From Winogradskya consettensis (GTDB lineage Bacteria > Actinomycetota > Actinomycetes > Mycobacteriales > Micromonosporaceae), in the NCBI RefSeq assembly GCF_018332715.1, contig NZ_BOQP01000008.1:248001-312000 (forward strand): a stretch of DNA of 64,000 nucleotides. Direction: 5' to 3'. Shown piece by piece: positions 1 through 8,876 of this stretch. A model generated the notes under the pieces. It searched no databases, was not told the origin of the DNA, and saw nothing but the letters and a program-made list of their open reading frames with translations. Each line of letters begins with the position of its first letter. The first letter of the stretch is position 1. The position numbers and the translations under genes are program-made.

Positions 1-389
1 GCCCGCAGCGGCGTGTCGATGCCGAACACGGTGGAGAACGTACGCTCCAGCCACAGCCGGGACGGCGTACCCCGGAAGAGATGCCAGTTCGCGGCGAGCA
101 GCCGCCAGATCGTCCGCCCGTCGGTCTCGACCCCGGCGTCCTCGGCGGACGACGGCACGCCCAGCCGCGCGGGCGTGATGCCCTGGGACAGCAGCATCCT
201 GGTCACGTAGTGGTCCGGCACGACGAGCAGGCGCGCCGGATCGGGGAACGGCTCGTCGTCGGCCAGGATGCGCGGGTCGACGTGGCCGTGCGGGCAGATC
301 AGCGGCAGCTCGCGGACCGAGGCGTGCAGCTCGGTGGCGATGTCACGCTGCCGTGGATCAATCGCGAAGACGGGACCGGTCACGATCAC
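1..389 (-). CDS. uxaC: Uronate isomerase, N-terminal part (cut by window edge)
   Basis: About 129 N-terminal residues are present; the rest lies left of the window. Uronate isomerases interconvert glucuronate/galacturonate with fructuronate/tagaturonate in the cytoplasm. The metal-binding HGHVDP motif is at residues 34-39, followed by PDHYVTRMLLSQGI (about 59-72) and NWHLFRGTPSRLWLE, all characteristic of the family. The GTG start at 389 overlaps the stop of the upstream oxidoreductase as GTGA, so translation is probably coupled; a second in-frame GTG lies two codons in. With the divergent LacI/ABC genes it points to uronate use. The family call is firm; the exact substrate is not readable. 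Confidence 0.9.
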   Translation of the reverse strand, partial: MIVTGPVFAIDPRQRDIATELHASVRELPLICPHGHVDPRILADDEPFPDPARLLVVPDHYVTRMLLSQGITPARLGVPSSAEDAGVETDGRTIWRLLAANWHLFRGTPSRLWLERTFSTVFGIDTPLR

Positions 390-1696
390 CCCTTTCGAGG
401 AGCGGGAAGGGAGAGCAGGTCGTCCACCCGGACCGGAGCGCCGGTCCGCAGGGACTCGTTGGCGGCGAGACCGGTGAGCAGCGCGAGTGCTCCGTCCCGG
501 GCGGTGGCAGAGCGTTCGAGCGGGTCCACGGCGGTGCCGAGCAGTACCGAGGTCATCCGGGAGTCCGCACCCCCGTGGCCGCCCTTCTCGTACGCGGGGA
601 TGGGCACTTCCACGGGTGGTTCCCAGTACGTCCGCAGTGTGAGCGTTCGCCGTCCCTGTTCGGGGTTCTCGACGACGCCGTGCACCGCCGCGCCCTTGAG
701 CTCGCCGGCTGCGACGGGGCTGACGTGGTCGCTCTCCACGACCTCGAGCTCGAGCCGGCCCTTGCTGCCGTTGACCATCAGGCGGTAACCCTCCCACGGC
801 GCGTACGCCGTGAGGTGGTACGTCATCGTGGCGCCGGTGTCGTACTTGACCAGGACCGCCATGTCGTCCTCGATGGTGACGCCGGGGGCGAACACGTTGA
901 GGTCCCGCTGGTAGCCGTCGTCCTTCTCGGCGTCGAGGTACAGCGCCTGCAGCCGCGGGTTCGCGTCGAGGTGCAGGGCGAACGGGTCGTCCGCGGCGGC
1001 GGGGCTGCCGTGCACCCGGTCGTACGGGCGGGCGTAGCCGTGGCGGGCGCCGTCCGGGCCGTAGAAGAAGAGCTGCCCGGACGCGAACACCGAGACCGGT
1101 GCCGCGCCGAGCCACCAGTTGACCAGGTCGAAGTGGTGACCGGCCTTGTGGACGAGCAGGCCGCCGGAGTGCTCCTTGTCGCGGTGCCAGCGCCGGAAGT
1201 AGTCGGCGCCGTGCCGGACGTCGAGCAGCCATTCGAAGTGCACGGAGCCGATCTCACCGATCGCGCCCGAGGCGAGCAGGGACCGTACCTGTTCGTGCAG
1301 CGGGTTGAAGCGGTAGTTGAACGCGACCGAGACCGTGCCGCCGGTGCGGTCGATCGCATCGAGGATGGCCCGGCAGCCGGCGACGTCGACCGTCATCGGC
1401 TTCTCCGTGATGACGTCGCAGCCCGCCTCGAGGGCGGTCACGATGTGTCCCGCATGGGTGTCGTCCACGCTGGTCACGACGACGGTGTCGACCTTCTCGC
1501 GGGCGAGCAGCTCCGGCAGTGACACATAGCCGGGCACGGGGGAGTGACCCGCCGCGCGCAGCCAGTCGTTGTGGACGTTCATGCGGTGCTGGTTGGGGTC
1601 GCTGATCGCCACCAGGTCGTGCGGTGAGGCGGTGATCGCGGTGACGAACATTTCCGCTCGGGCCCCGGTTCCGATCAGGGCGAAGCGTCGGGGCAT
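386..1696 (-). CDS. Gfo/Idh/MocA family NAD(P)-dependent sugar oxidoreductase
   Basis: A 436-residue protein with an N-terminal Rossmann fold (FALIGTGARAEMF, residues 5-17) and the family's EKP motif at 98-100, where the lysine is catalytic in characterised members. The C-terminal GFO_IDH_MocA half follows. The ATG at 1696 is chosen because GGAGGA lies about six bases upstream and the Rossmann strand starts right after it; a longer reading to 1852 has no support. It is first in a two-gene operon with uronate isomerase, so it probably oxidises or epimerises a uronate or a related sugar acid. A LacI-type operator lies in its leader at 1711-1720, indicating repression by the neighbouring regulator. 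Substrate is inferred only. Confidence 0.88.
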   Translation of the reverse strand: MPRRFALIGTGARAEMFVTAITASPHDLVAISDPNQHRMNVHNDWLRAAGHSPVPGYVSLPELLAREKVDTVVVTSVDDTHAGHIVTALEAGCDVITEKPMTVDVAGCRAILDAIDRTGGTVSVAFNYRFNPLHEQVRSLLASGAIGEIGSVHFEWLLDVRHGADYFRRWHRDKEHSGGLLVHKAGHHFDLVNWWLGAAPVSVFASGQLFFYGPDGARHGYARPYDRVHGSPAAADDPFALHLDANPRLQALYLDAEKDDGYQRDLNVFAPGVTIEDDMAVLVKYDTGATMTYHLTAYAPWEGYRLMVNGSKGRLELEVVESDHVSPVAAGELKGAAVHGVVENPEQGRRTLTLRTYWEPPVEVPIPAYEKGGHGGADSRMTSVLLGTAVDPLERSATARDGALALLTGLAANESLRTGAPVRVDDLLSLPAPRKG

Positions 1697-1710
1697 GTGG
1701 TCCTCCGCTA

Positions 1711-1720
1711 CAAACGTTTG
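1711..1720. promoter_or_regulatory. LacI-type operator upstream of the oxidoreductase
   Basis: CAAACGTTTG is a perfect 10-bp palindrome centred on CG, the usual shape of LacI/GalR-family operators. It sits 15 bases before the oxidoreductase start, between the Shine-Dalgarno and any promoter. The regulator at 1917 is the obvious candidate to bind it. Confidence 0.7.
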
Positions 1721-1837
1721 CAGGAAAGTTAGACACGTCGATGTGGCTCGGTCAACGCTCAATCCCATTTGTCCGTAAATAGACCGGGTGGGAGCGCGTC
1801 CAGTTACGCAGATGAAACAAACTGGCATTGACAGCAC

Positions 1838-1851
1838 TGCAACCGCTTGCA
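1838..1851. promoter_or_regulatory. LacI-type operator upstream of the lacI-family gene
   Basis: TGCAACCGCTTGCA is a near-perfect 14-bp inverted repeat (TGCAA arms, CG centre). It lies 66 bases before the LacI start and about 127 bp from the second operator. The pair would let one repressor control both arms of the divergon and itself. Confidence 0.7.
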
Positions 1852-1916
1852 TTAATGGCTCACACAGTGACGGACGTCACTATGTCGATCATGAATGGAA
1901 CAGGGAGGTGGCGACA

Positions 1917-2951
1917 GTGCCGTCCACCATCCGTGACGTCGCCCGGGCCTCGGGGGTGCACATCTCCACGGTGTCCCGGACCTTCTCCGCCCCGCACCTG
2001 GTCAACGTGGAGACCCGCAGCCGCGTGCTGGCCTGCGCCGAGCAGCTCGGCTACCGGCCCAACCGTGCGGCCCGGGCCCTGATCACCGGCCGCACCTGCA
2101 ACATCGGCCTGATCGTCGCCGACATCGCCAACCCGTTCTTCCCACCCCTGATCAAGGCCGCCGAGGCCCAGGCGCGCCGGCACGACAACCACATCTTCGT
2201 CGCGGACACCAACGAGGACGCGATCGTCGAGGAGGAGCTGGTCCGGGCCCTGGCCAAACAGGTCGACGGCGTGCTGCTGTGCAGCCCCCGGATGAGCAAC
2301 AGCCTCATCGAGCAGCTCAGCCGCGAGGTGCCGCTCGTCGTCGTCAACCGCCAGATCACCGGCCTGCCCGCGGTGGTCATGGACGTGGCGCAGGGCGCGC
2401 GCCTCGCCATCGAGCACCTGATCGGGCTCGGGCACCGCAGGATCGCCCTCGCGGCCGGTCCGCGTGGCTCCTGGACCAGCAAGGAGATCCGGCGCGCCGC
2501 GATGCTGGCGGTGCGGGGGCCCGGCCGGGAGCTCGTCATCACCGGCCCCAACGCGCCCACCGAGAACGGCGGCCTCGCCGTCGCCGACCAGATCCAGAAA
2601 TCGGGTGCCACCGCGGTGCTCGCCTACAACGACCTCATGGCCATCGGCCTCATCGAGGGACTCCACACCCGCGGGATCCGGGTGCCGCAGGACATCAGCA
2701 TCGTCGGTATCGACGACATCACGCTGAGCCGGCTCACCCGCCCCAAGCTGACCACCGTGGCGACCCCCACCGCCGCCGCGGGCCGCGCCGCCGTCGACAT
2801 GTTGCTCGCCTACGGCGACGACCGGCGCACCACCGCACTCATCAACCTGCAGACCGAACTCGTCATCCGCGACTCCACCGCGCCGCTCTCCTCTCAGGGG
2901 AGTGGCGCGGCACCCGTAGTTACGCCGAGCACGACCGAAACGCCGAGCTGA
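1917..2951 (+). CDS. LacI-family transcriptional regulator of the uronate/ABC divergon
   Basis: A 344-residue repressor. The N-terminal helix-turn-helix reads TIRDVARASGVHISTVSRTF (residues 4-23), followed by the hinge helix YRPNRAARAL and a periplasmic-binding-protein-like sensor domain (NIGLIVADIANPFF onward, ending SIVGIDDITLSRLTRPKLTT). The GTG at 1917 is chosen because GGGAGG lies eight bases upstream and the reading starts at the HTH; an in-frame upstream ATG at 1788 would add 43 unrelated residues and run through the operator. It reads directly into the ABC importer genes and is divergent from the oxidoreductase/isomerase pair, so it is likely the local sugar-responsive repressor. Confidence 0.92.
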   Translation: MPSTIRDVARASGVHISTVSRTFSAPHLVNVETRSRVLACAEQLGYRPNRAARALITGRTCNIGLIVADIANPFFPPLIKAAEAQARRHDNHIFVADTNEDAIVEEELVRALAKQVDGVLLCSPRMSNSLIEQLSREVPLVVVNRQITGLPAVVMDVAQGARLAIEHLIGLGHRRIALAAGPRGSWTSKEIRRAAMLAVRGPGRELVITGPNAPTENGGLAVADQIQKSGATAVLAYNDLMAIGLIEGLHTRGIRVPQDISIVGIDDITLSRLTRPKLTTVATPTAAAGRAAVDMLLAYGDDRRTTALINLQTELVIRDSTAPLSSQGSGAAPVVTPSTTETPS

Positions 2952-2970
2952 AGCTTAGGAGCGATCTGTC

Positions 2971-4260
2971 ATGACAGGCCATATCTCCCGCCGCAAGCTA
3001 CTCGCCGCCGCCGTGGCGGTCCCCGTCCTGATGGGAACCGCCGCCGCCTGCGGTGACGACGAGGGCGGGGACGACGGCAACGTCGAGCTCTCCGTCTTCT
3101 GGTGGGGTGCCGAGGCCCGGGCCGCCCTCACCGAGAAGGCCCTCGCGCTCTACACCAGCAAGCACCCCACTGTGACGTTCAAGAAGACGTGGCAGGCCAA
3201 CCAGGGCTACTTCGACAAGCTCGCGACGCTCACCGCGGGCGGCAACCCGCCCGACCTGTTCCAGATCGACGACAACTACATCGCCGAGTACGCGTCCCGC
3301 AACGTCACCCTCGACCTGACGCCCTACAAGGACGACGGCCGGCTCGACGTGTCGAAGTTCCCCGAGAGTCTCTGGAAGTACGGCGAGGTCGACGGCAAAC
3401 TCGCCGGGCTCGCGTTCGGGGAGAACACCCAGGGCCTCGTGTTCAACAAGTCGCTGCTCGACAAGTTCCAGCTGCCCGCACCGACGACCGGGATGACCTG
3501 GGAACAGCACATCGCCTGGGCCGTCACCGTGTCGAAGACGGCCAAGGTGCCGGGCACGATGGACCCCAGCGGCAGCTACCAGGCGTTCTGGGTGTGGCTG
3601 CGCCAGCAGGGCAAGGACCTCTACAACGGCAAGGAGCTCGGGTTCACCGCCCAGGACGTGACCGCCTGGTTCGAGCTGTGGAAGGGCGCCCGGGACAAGG
3701 GCGCGACCCCGCCCGCCGACGTCATCCACGAGGGCAACGTCACCGACATCAGCAAGCAGCTCGTGGTCACGGGCAAGGCCGCCACCTCGTGGGTGTGGGC
3801 CAACCAGATGCCGGAGCTGAAGAAGAACACCAAGGACGAGCTCGGCGTGGTCGCCTTCCCCGGTGACCCCAGCGCCCAGTGGGCCCGCGCCTCCATGTAC
3901 TTCTCGGTGTTCCGCGGCAGCAAGCACAAGGACACCGCGGTCGACGTCGCCAACTTCCTCGCCAACGACCCCGAGGCCGGCAAGATCCTGGGGACCGACC
4001 GCGGGCTTCCTTCCAATCTCGATGTACGCAAGGTGGTCGCCGATTCCGTCACGGACCCGGCGATGAAGCAGTCCATCGCGGTCGAGGCGGAGCTGGTGCC
4101 CAAGTTCGGGCCGGCGCCCGCGGTGCCGCTGCCGGGGCACAGCAAGGTGAAGACGGAGCTGGTCAAGGCCGCCGAGGAGGCCCAGTACGGGCGGCAGACC
4201 CCGGCCCAGGCCGCCGAGGCGTACGTCACCGCCGCCAAGTCCGCGATCGGTCAGGGCTGA
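2971..4260 (+). CDS. Carbohydrate ABC transporter substrate-binding lipoprotein
   Basis: A 429-residue family 1 extracellular binding protein. The N-terminus has a twin-arginine-like SRRK, a hydrophobic stretch and a lipobox ending in Cys27 (GTAAAC), so it should be exported and lipid-anchored. The mature part follows the sugar-binding pattern (LSVFWWGAEARAALTEKAL near the start, NPPDLFQIDD around residue 92). AGGAG lies about ten bases before the ATG. It is followed at six bases by two permease genes, with no ATPase gene in the operon, which is normal for actinomycetes that share one MsiK-type ATPase. From context the ligand is probably a uronate or uronate-containing oligosaccharide. Confidence 0.93.
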   Translation: MTGHISRRKLLAAAVAVPVLMGTAAACGDDEGGDDGNVELSVFWWGAEARAALTEKALALYTSKHPTVTFKKTWQANQGYFDKLATLTAGGNPPDLFQIDDNYIAEYASRNVTLDLTPYKDDGRLDVSKFPESLWKYGEVDGKLAGLAFGENTQGLVFNKSLLDKFQLPAPTTGMTWEQHIAWAVTVSKTAKVPGTMDPSGSYQAFWVWLRQQGKDLYNGKELGFTAQDVTAWFELWKGARDKGATPPADVIHEGNVTDISKQLVVTGKAATSWVWANQMPELKKNTKDELGVVAFPGDPSAQWARASMYFSVFRGSKHKDTAVDVANFLANDPEAGKILGTDRGLPSNLDVRKVVADSVTDPAMKQSIAVEAELVPKFGPAPAVPLPGHSKVKTELVKAAEEAQYGRQTPAQAAEAYVTAAKSAIGQG

Positions 4261-4266
4261 TCCGTC

Positions 4267-5229
4267 GTGGCCGTCATGAGTCCCGCGCCGCCCAGGGAGC
4301 CCGCCGTCGTCCGGCGGGCCCCCGGGCGGCCCCGCCGGCGCGAGAACCTGCCCGGATACCTGTTCCTCAGCCCGTGGCTGCTCGGGCTCGCCGCGATCAC
4401 GGCGATCCCGATGCTGCTGTCGCTCTACCTGAGCTTCACCGATTACGACGTGCTCACCCCGTTCACCGAGGCGAACTGGGTGGGCTGGGACAACTACCAG
4501 CGGATGTTCACCGCTGACCCGTCGTTCTGGCACTCGGTGCGCGTGACGGTGACGTTCGCGCTCATCGCCGTACCGTTGAAATTGGCCGCCGCTCTCGGGG
4601 TTGCCCTGCTGTTGAACCGGGTCTTCCGCGGGGTCGGCATCTTCCGGGGGTTGTTCTACCTGCCGTCGCTGCTGGGCGGCAGCGTCGCGGTGGCGATCGT
4701 CTGGGTCAGCATGTTCAACCGGGGCGGCGCGGTCAACTCCCTGCTCGCGGTCTTCGGCATCGAGGGCGCGCCCTGGGTGAGCGACCCGAAGTACGCCCTG
4801 CAGACGCTGATGCTGCTGGCGATCTGGCAGTTCGGCGCCCCGATGGTCATCTTCCTGGCCGGGCTCAAGCAGGTGCCCGTCGAGCTGTACGAGGCCGCGT
4901 CGGTCGACGGCGCCGGGAAATGGCGGCAGTTCAAGCACATCACGCTGCCGATGCTCTCCCCGGTCATCTTCTTCAACCTGGTGCTGGAGACCATCCACGG
5001 TTTCCAGGGCTTCACGTCCGCCTTCGTGCTGAGCAACGGCACGGGCGGCCCGGTCGACTCCACCCTGATGTACACGCTGAACCTCTACATCAACGGCTTC
5101 GTCCAGCTCGACATGGGATACGCGTCCGCGATGGCCTGGGTGTTCCTGGTCGCGATCGGGCTCATCACCGTCGTGCTGTTCCGCACCGGCCGGTTCTGGG
5201 TCCACTACTCCGACAGCGAGGGCGGCTGA
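4267..5229 (+). CDS. Sugar ABC transporter permease (MalF/UgpA type)
   Basis: A 320-residue inner-membrane permease with six predicted hydrophobic segments. The EAA loop that docks the ATPase reads ELYEAASVDGAGKWRQFKHI in the C-terminal half. The GTG at 4267 follows the binding-protein stop by six bases; an ATG three codons later (4276) is an equally possible start and neither has a strong ribosome-binding site. It overlaps the next permease by one base (TGATG), so the two halves of the channel are translationally coupled. Confidence 0.93.
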   Translation: MAVMSPAPPREPAVVRRAPGRPRRRENLPGYLFLSPWLLGLAAITAIPMLLSLYLSFTDYDVLTPFTEANWVGWDNYQRMFTADPSFWHSVRVTVTFALIAVPLKLAAALGVALLLNRVFRGVGIFRGLFYLPSLLGGSVAVAIVWVSMFNRGGAVNSLLAVFGIEGAPWVSDPKYALQTLMLLAIWQFGAPMVIFLAGLKQVPVELYEAASVDGAGKWRQFKHITLPMLSPVIFFNLVLETIHGFQGFTSAFVLSNGTGGPVDSTLMYTLNLYINGFVQLDMGYASAMAWVFLVAIGLITVVLFRTGRFWVHYSDSEGG

Positions 5230-6059
5230 TGCGCACCTGGATCCGTCCCACGGCCCTGGTCCTGATCGTGGCCGTGGTGCTCTACCCGCTCTTCTGGATG
5301 GTGGGCACCGCCTTCAAGTCCCCCGAGGAGATCGTCAGCAACATCGGCCTGCTCCCCGAGCACTTCACCCCGTCGAACTTCACCAGCGGCTGGTCCAAGT
5401 TCGACGTCGGCTTCGGCCGCTTCTTCCTCAACAGCGCGATGGTGGCCGGCCTCACCGTCGTCGGCAACGTGGTGTCGTGCCTGCTCGCCGCCTACGCCCT
5501 GGGCCGGCTCCGGTTCCGGCTGCGTGGCATGTGGTTCGCCGTGATGATCGGGACGCTGCTCCTGCCCGGGCACGTACTCATCATTCCGCAGTACATCCTG
5601 TTCCGAAGCCTCGGCTGGGTCGGCGGCGAATGGCCGTACCTCCCGCTGCTCGTGCCGCACTTCCTGGCCACCGAGGCGTTCTTCGTCTTCCTCATGGTGC
5701 AGTTCATGCGGGGCATCCCCCGCGAACTGGACGAGGCGGCAACCATCGACGGCGCTTCCCCGTACCGGATCTTCCAGCACGTGATCCTGCCGCTGAGCCG
5801 CCCCGCCCTGGTGACCACCGCGATCTTCTCGTTCATCTGGACCTGGAACGACTTCTTCCGCCAGCTCGTCTACCTGTCCGACCTCAAGGACTACACGGTC
5901 CCGGTGGCACTGACCCTGTTCATCGACTCGACCAGCGAAACCGCCGTCGGCCCGATGTTCGCCATGAGCCTGCTGTCACTGATCCCGGTGTTCCTGTTCT
6001 TCGTCGCATTCCAGCGCATGCTCGTCGAGGGCATCAACACCAGCGGTCTGAAAGGCTGA
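5229..6059 (+). CDS. Sugar ABC transporter permease (MalG/UgpE type)
   Basis: A 276-residue permease partner. It has an early transmembrane segment (ALVLIVAVVLYPLFWMVG), the EAA loop ELDEAATIDGASPYRIFQHV, and the SGLKG ending typical of the MalG side. The ATG shares one base with the stop of the previous gene. Together with 2971 and 4267 it forms a complete importer apart from the ATPase. Confidence 0.93.
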   Translation: MRTWIRPTALVLIVAVVLYPLFWMVGTAFKSPEEIVSNIGLLPEHFTPSNFTSGWSKFDVGFGRFFLNSAMVAGLTVVGNVVSCLLAAYALGRLRFRLRGMWFAVMIGTLLLPGHVLIIPQYILFRSLGWVGGEWPYLPLLVPHFLATEAFFVFLMVQFMRGIPRELDEAATIDGASPYRIFQHVILPLSRPALVTTAIFSFIWTWNDFFRQLVYLSDLKDYTVPVALTLFIDSTSETAVGPMFAMSLLSLIPVFLFFVAFQRMLVEGINTSGLKG

Positions 6060-6061
6060 GA

Positions 6062-6649
6062 ATGGACCCCCGCACCTGGCGCGACACGGCCCGCGCCGCC
6101 GCCGACCTCGCCGTGCTGGGCTTTCTGGTAACGGGGGCGGCGCTCCCGGTGGTGACCGCGGGCGCGGCGATCACCACCGGCAGCGCCGCGATCCGCCACC
6201 ACCTGGAGACGGACTCCTGGCCGCCGGCCCGGTCACTGTGGGCAACCTTCCGCCGCTCCCTGCTACCGGGCCTGGCGGCGACGCTGTTGCTCCTGGTGGT
6301 GGCAGGCCTGGTGACTGCGGACGTCTTTGCCGTACGCGCGGGAGTGGTCCCGGGTGGCGTACCGCTGGCGGTGCTCCTGGTTCTGCTCGCTGTGGTGGCG
6401 GTCGGCTTCGCCGGCCTGCTCGCTGTAGCCGCGCCGCAACACCAGCCGATCGCCCGGGCGCGCGCCCTCGCCCGCCGTCCGGGCCGCCTGGCCGCAGCCG
6501 CCGGGATCGTCATCCTCGCGTCCGCTCTGGCCCTGATGGTCCACCCGGTCGTCGCCCCGGTCATGGTCGGCTACGCCCTCTTCGCCCTGCACGTCGTCGC
6601 GAACCGCGAGCGGGTAGAAAGGGGTGGTGCCAGGGAAATTCACGAATGA
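6062..6649 (+). CDS. YesL/DUF624-like membrane protein
   Basis: A 195-residue integral membrane protein starting two bases after the permease stop. About five hydrophobic segments are visible. The N-terminal pattern LGFLVTGAALPVVTAGAAIT, followed by a conserved W-x-x-F-R-R-S stretch (ATFRRSLLPGL), resembles the YesL (DUF624) family, whose genes accompany sugar ABC importers and pectin/rhamnogalacturonan-use operons. No biochemical role is established; it may help importer function or membrane assembly. It ends in an ATGA overlap with the next gene, so it belongs to the operon. The family match is by pattern and moderately sure. Confidence 0.75.
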   Translation: MDPRTWRDTARAAADLAVLGFLVTGAALPVVTAGAAITTGSAAIRHHLETDSWPPARSLWATFRRSLLPGLAATLLLLVVAGLVTADVFAVRAGVVPGGVPLAVLLVLLAVVAVGFAGLLAVAAPQHQPIARARALARRPGRLAAAAGIVILASALALMVHPVVAPVMVGYALFALHVVANRERVERGGAREIHE

Positions 6650-7872
6650 GAACTGAACCGGTCACCGAGGAAACGATCAGCGCGAATCGGCGGTTGGCGC
6701 GGGAGCGGCCGGGTGTCGGTCTGCCTGCGTTGGGTCGGTGTCTGCTGCGGTTCGGGTGGCAGGTCGGTCGGGAGCAGCCGGGGCAGCGCCTGCCGTACTT
6801 CGAGGAAGCCTGTGCGATCTATCGGGGCCTTGTTGCCGGGGGAGCTGAGGAGCATCTCAATGCTGCCGCGCATGCGGTCGCGTCGCTCGGTTTGCAGTAC
6901 TCGGTCGCCCACGCTGATGATCTTGCTCTGGCCGCACGTGGGGAGGCTGCGGCATTCGCGCGGCGGGTGAATCTCGGCAGGGATGCCGTACACAAGGAAA
7001 CCAAGATTCTCATGGATCTGGCGCACGGGCTTGCCGAGGCCGGGCGGTTCGGCGAAGCCGTGACGGTGCAGCTCGAGATCGTCGATTTCTGTCGCGCGTC
7101 CGGGGCGCCGGGTAGTTATCCCTTGCCCGACAGCGTGGCGTGGTCGCTGTTGGACCTTGCGATCTACCTCGATCTGGACGGGCGGACCGAGGCGAGCCTG
7201 GAGATCGAGCAGGAGATCCTGACGCTGCAGCGCCGCACGGCCGAAGCGGAGCCGCGCCGTGCGACCGGAATGGTGATCTGGATGGCCGGGGCCGCGCTCC
7301 GGTTTCTCGATGTCGGCGACGGGCTGTCGGCGCGAGACCTCCTTCGGGAGGCCGTGGCCGCGTGCGATCAGCTCCCGGCCGAGGGTGGTATGGCCAACTT
7401 CGGCTTTCATCAGGGCGTCCAGGCCGCGCTCTTCGCCCGATCCGGTGCCCGGGACGAGCGGTCAGAAGCCGGACGGCCGGTCCCGGTCGGCGTCGACCCG
7501 GGCCGGAGCCGCCAGCCGGTTGCCGGCCGGGGCCTGCATCATTGGGCGTTCAGCGTGCGGGAGGACTACCGCGCCGGGCTCGAGGCGATCGATCAGGCGA
7601 TCGCCGATGCCGGAGCGGTTCCGCACGACGCGGCCGGGCTCGGCACTCTGCTGCGTCGACGCACCATCCGTCAGTCGGTGCTCTGCCATGGCCCGCGGGA
7701 CTTCGCGGACGAAGTCATCCCTGCGTTGGCGTCGAGCGTCGACGTCGAGCGTCGGCTCCTCGGCGCAGGGAGGCTGAGCCGGGCGTTGATCGACCAAGCG
7801 CTCGGGCACCTCGTAGCCGGTGCCAACGCCCGGGCTGTCGGCGCTCTGCGTGAGGCGGGTCAGGCGGTGTAG
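6646..7872 (+). CDS. TPR-like helical repeat protein of unknown function
   Basis: A 408-residue soluble protein with no signal peptide. Most of it consists of paired amphipathic helices with Ala/Leu/Tyr spacing, like tetratricopeptide repeats (for example LPYFEEACAIYRGL around residue 46, AEAGRFGEAVTVQLEIVDF around 127, GRTEASLEIEQEILTLQRR around 181). The ATG at 6646 overlaps the YesL-like stop as ATGA, so it is probably co-transcribed with the importer operon, though it has no evident sugar-related domain. The last 13 bases overlap the convergent SseB-like gene. I recognise the fold only; it probably scaffolds protein contacts. Confidence 0.72.
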   Translation: MRTEPVTEETISANRRLARERPGVGLPALGRCLLRFGWQVGREQPGQRLPYFEEACAIYRGLVAGGAEEHLNAAAHAVASLGLQYSVAHADDLALAARGEAAAFARRVNLGRDAVHKETKILMDLAHGLAEAGRFGEAVTVQLEIVDFCRASGAPGSYPLPDSVAWSLLDLAIYLDLDGRTEASLEIEQEILTLQRRTAEAEPRRATGMVIWMAGAALRFLDVGDGLSARDLLREAVAACDQLPAEGGMANFGFHQGVQAALFARSGARDERSEAGRPVPVGVDPGRSRQPVAGRGLHHWAFSVREDYRAGLEAIDQAIADAGAVPHDAAGLGTLLRRRTIRQSVLCHGPRDFADEVIPALASSVDVERRLLGAGRLSRALIDQALGHLVAGANARAVGALREAGQAV

Positions 7873-8555
7873 AACGGGGTGGTGTTGGCGAGCATCCAGG
7901 CGGTGAGGGGGTCGTTCTCATCGCGGAGGACGACTGTGTCGACCGGGTAGGGGACGGGGGAGCGCTGGGTCGCGGTGCGGACCGCCTCGGCGACCGTGCG
8001 GGCGACCGATTCGTCCTGGGTGCGGATGCCGATCAGCAGCGCCGGGGGCTCCTCGCCCACTTGGGCCAGCGCGCGGCGGGCCTCGGTCACCGCGGGGATC
8101 GCGCTGAACGAGGCGGCGACGGCGGCCAGGAGCTCGGTTGGCTCCTCGACCGGGTCGCCGAGGCGCATGCGGCGGCCGGCCGGGACCTGGCGGGACTCGC
8201 CGCGCAGGACGTCGACGCCGCCCGGGTGGATCGGGAGGCCGATCTCGCCGCCGGGGTTGACCGCGAGGCCCAGCTGCGGTGCCATCAGGGCGGCCAGCTC
8301 GCGGCCGGTCAAGACCATGTGCGCGGTGTCGGCGGCGGCGCGGGTGAGCTGTTCCGCGGAGGTGTACGCCGCGACGTACGGACTCTCCTCGATGACCAGC
8401 ACGGGAAGCTGGGTGTTGCCCTGCGCGTCGGCGCCGCCCGGGAGGGGGACCCACAGCTGGTTGTCGCGCAGGGCGTGCAGCAGCTGATCGGGGGTGGCGG
8501 CACCGGAGCGGGCGCCGGCCAGGACCGATTCCAGGGGATTGGCGGGGAAGGGCAT
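7860..8555 (-). CDS. SseB-family protein
   Basis: A 231-residue protein with two SseB-like halves. The N-terminal part covers LLHALRDNQLWVPLPGG through PVLVIEESPYVAAYTSAEQL (about residues 25-70). The C-terminal part includes EEPPALLIGI and ends in TPFYTA. SseB-family proteins are small cytosolic proteins of uncertain function, frequent next to ESX or SseB-like paralogues in actinomycetes. The gene lies nine bases after the small acidic gene of the ESX-like cassette and is its last member. It may act as a chaperone or accessory for the secreted partner, which is an inference from position. Confidence 0.8.
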   Translation of the reverse strand: MPFPANPLESVLAGARSGAATPDQLLHALRDNQLWVPLPGGADAQGNTQLPVLVIEESPYVAAYTSAEQLTRAAADTAHMVLTGRELAALMAPQLGLAVNPGGEIGLPIHPGGVDVLRGESRQVPAGRRMRLGDPVEEPTELLAAVAASFSAIPAVTEARRALAQVGEEPPALLIGIRTQDESVARTVAEAVRTATQRSPVPYPVDTVVLRDENDPLTAWMLANTTPFYTA

Positions 8556-8564
8556 CAGGGAATC

Positions 8565-8876
8565 CTAGTCGCCGACGGCTTTGCGGAGGGTGTCCTGCGT
8601 GGCGCCGAAGCGGCCGGGGGGATCGTCCGGGGCGTCGTTCATCAGGTAGAAGTCGGCGAAGTTGTCGCGCGGGGCGGAGTACAGGAAGTCGACGTGCTGC
8701 TTGCCGACGGTGAGGGTGTCCTCCGCGGGGCGGTCGGTGCGGGCCAGGTCGGCCTCGAGGTCGAGGAGCCTGGGCAGCCAGAAGGCGCCACGGCGGCCCT
8801 CGCCCCGCACGTCGGTGACGAGCTGGGCGACGGCCGCGCGGGCCGTTTCCAGGCGGTCGGTGGGGGACTGGGTCAT
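8565..8876 (-). CDS. Small acidic protein, candidate immunity protein
   Basis: A 103-residue acidic protein (many Asp/Glu, for example MNDAPDDPPGRF near residue 80) with no signal peptide or membrane segment and no family I recognise. Its ATG at 8876 overlaps the stop of the toxin-like gene as ATGA. Size, acidity and immediate coupling behind a protein with a toxin-like C-terminus are what cognate immunity proteins of polymorphic toxins usually look like. The immunity role is therefore a positional inference, not a homology call. Confidence 0.6.
   Translation of the reverse strand: MTQSPTDRLETARAAVAQLVTDVRGEGRRGAFWLPRLLDLEADLARTDRPAEDTLTVGKQHVDFLYSAPRDNFADFYLMNDAPDDPPGRFGATQDTLRKAVGD

Noticed and set aside
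2998..5205. A 735-codon open frame antisense to the ABC importer genes
   Set aside because: Compositional shadow of GC-rich coding sequence; the sense strand encodes a lipoprotein and a permease with clear motifs.
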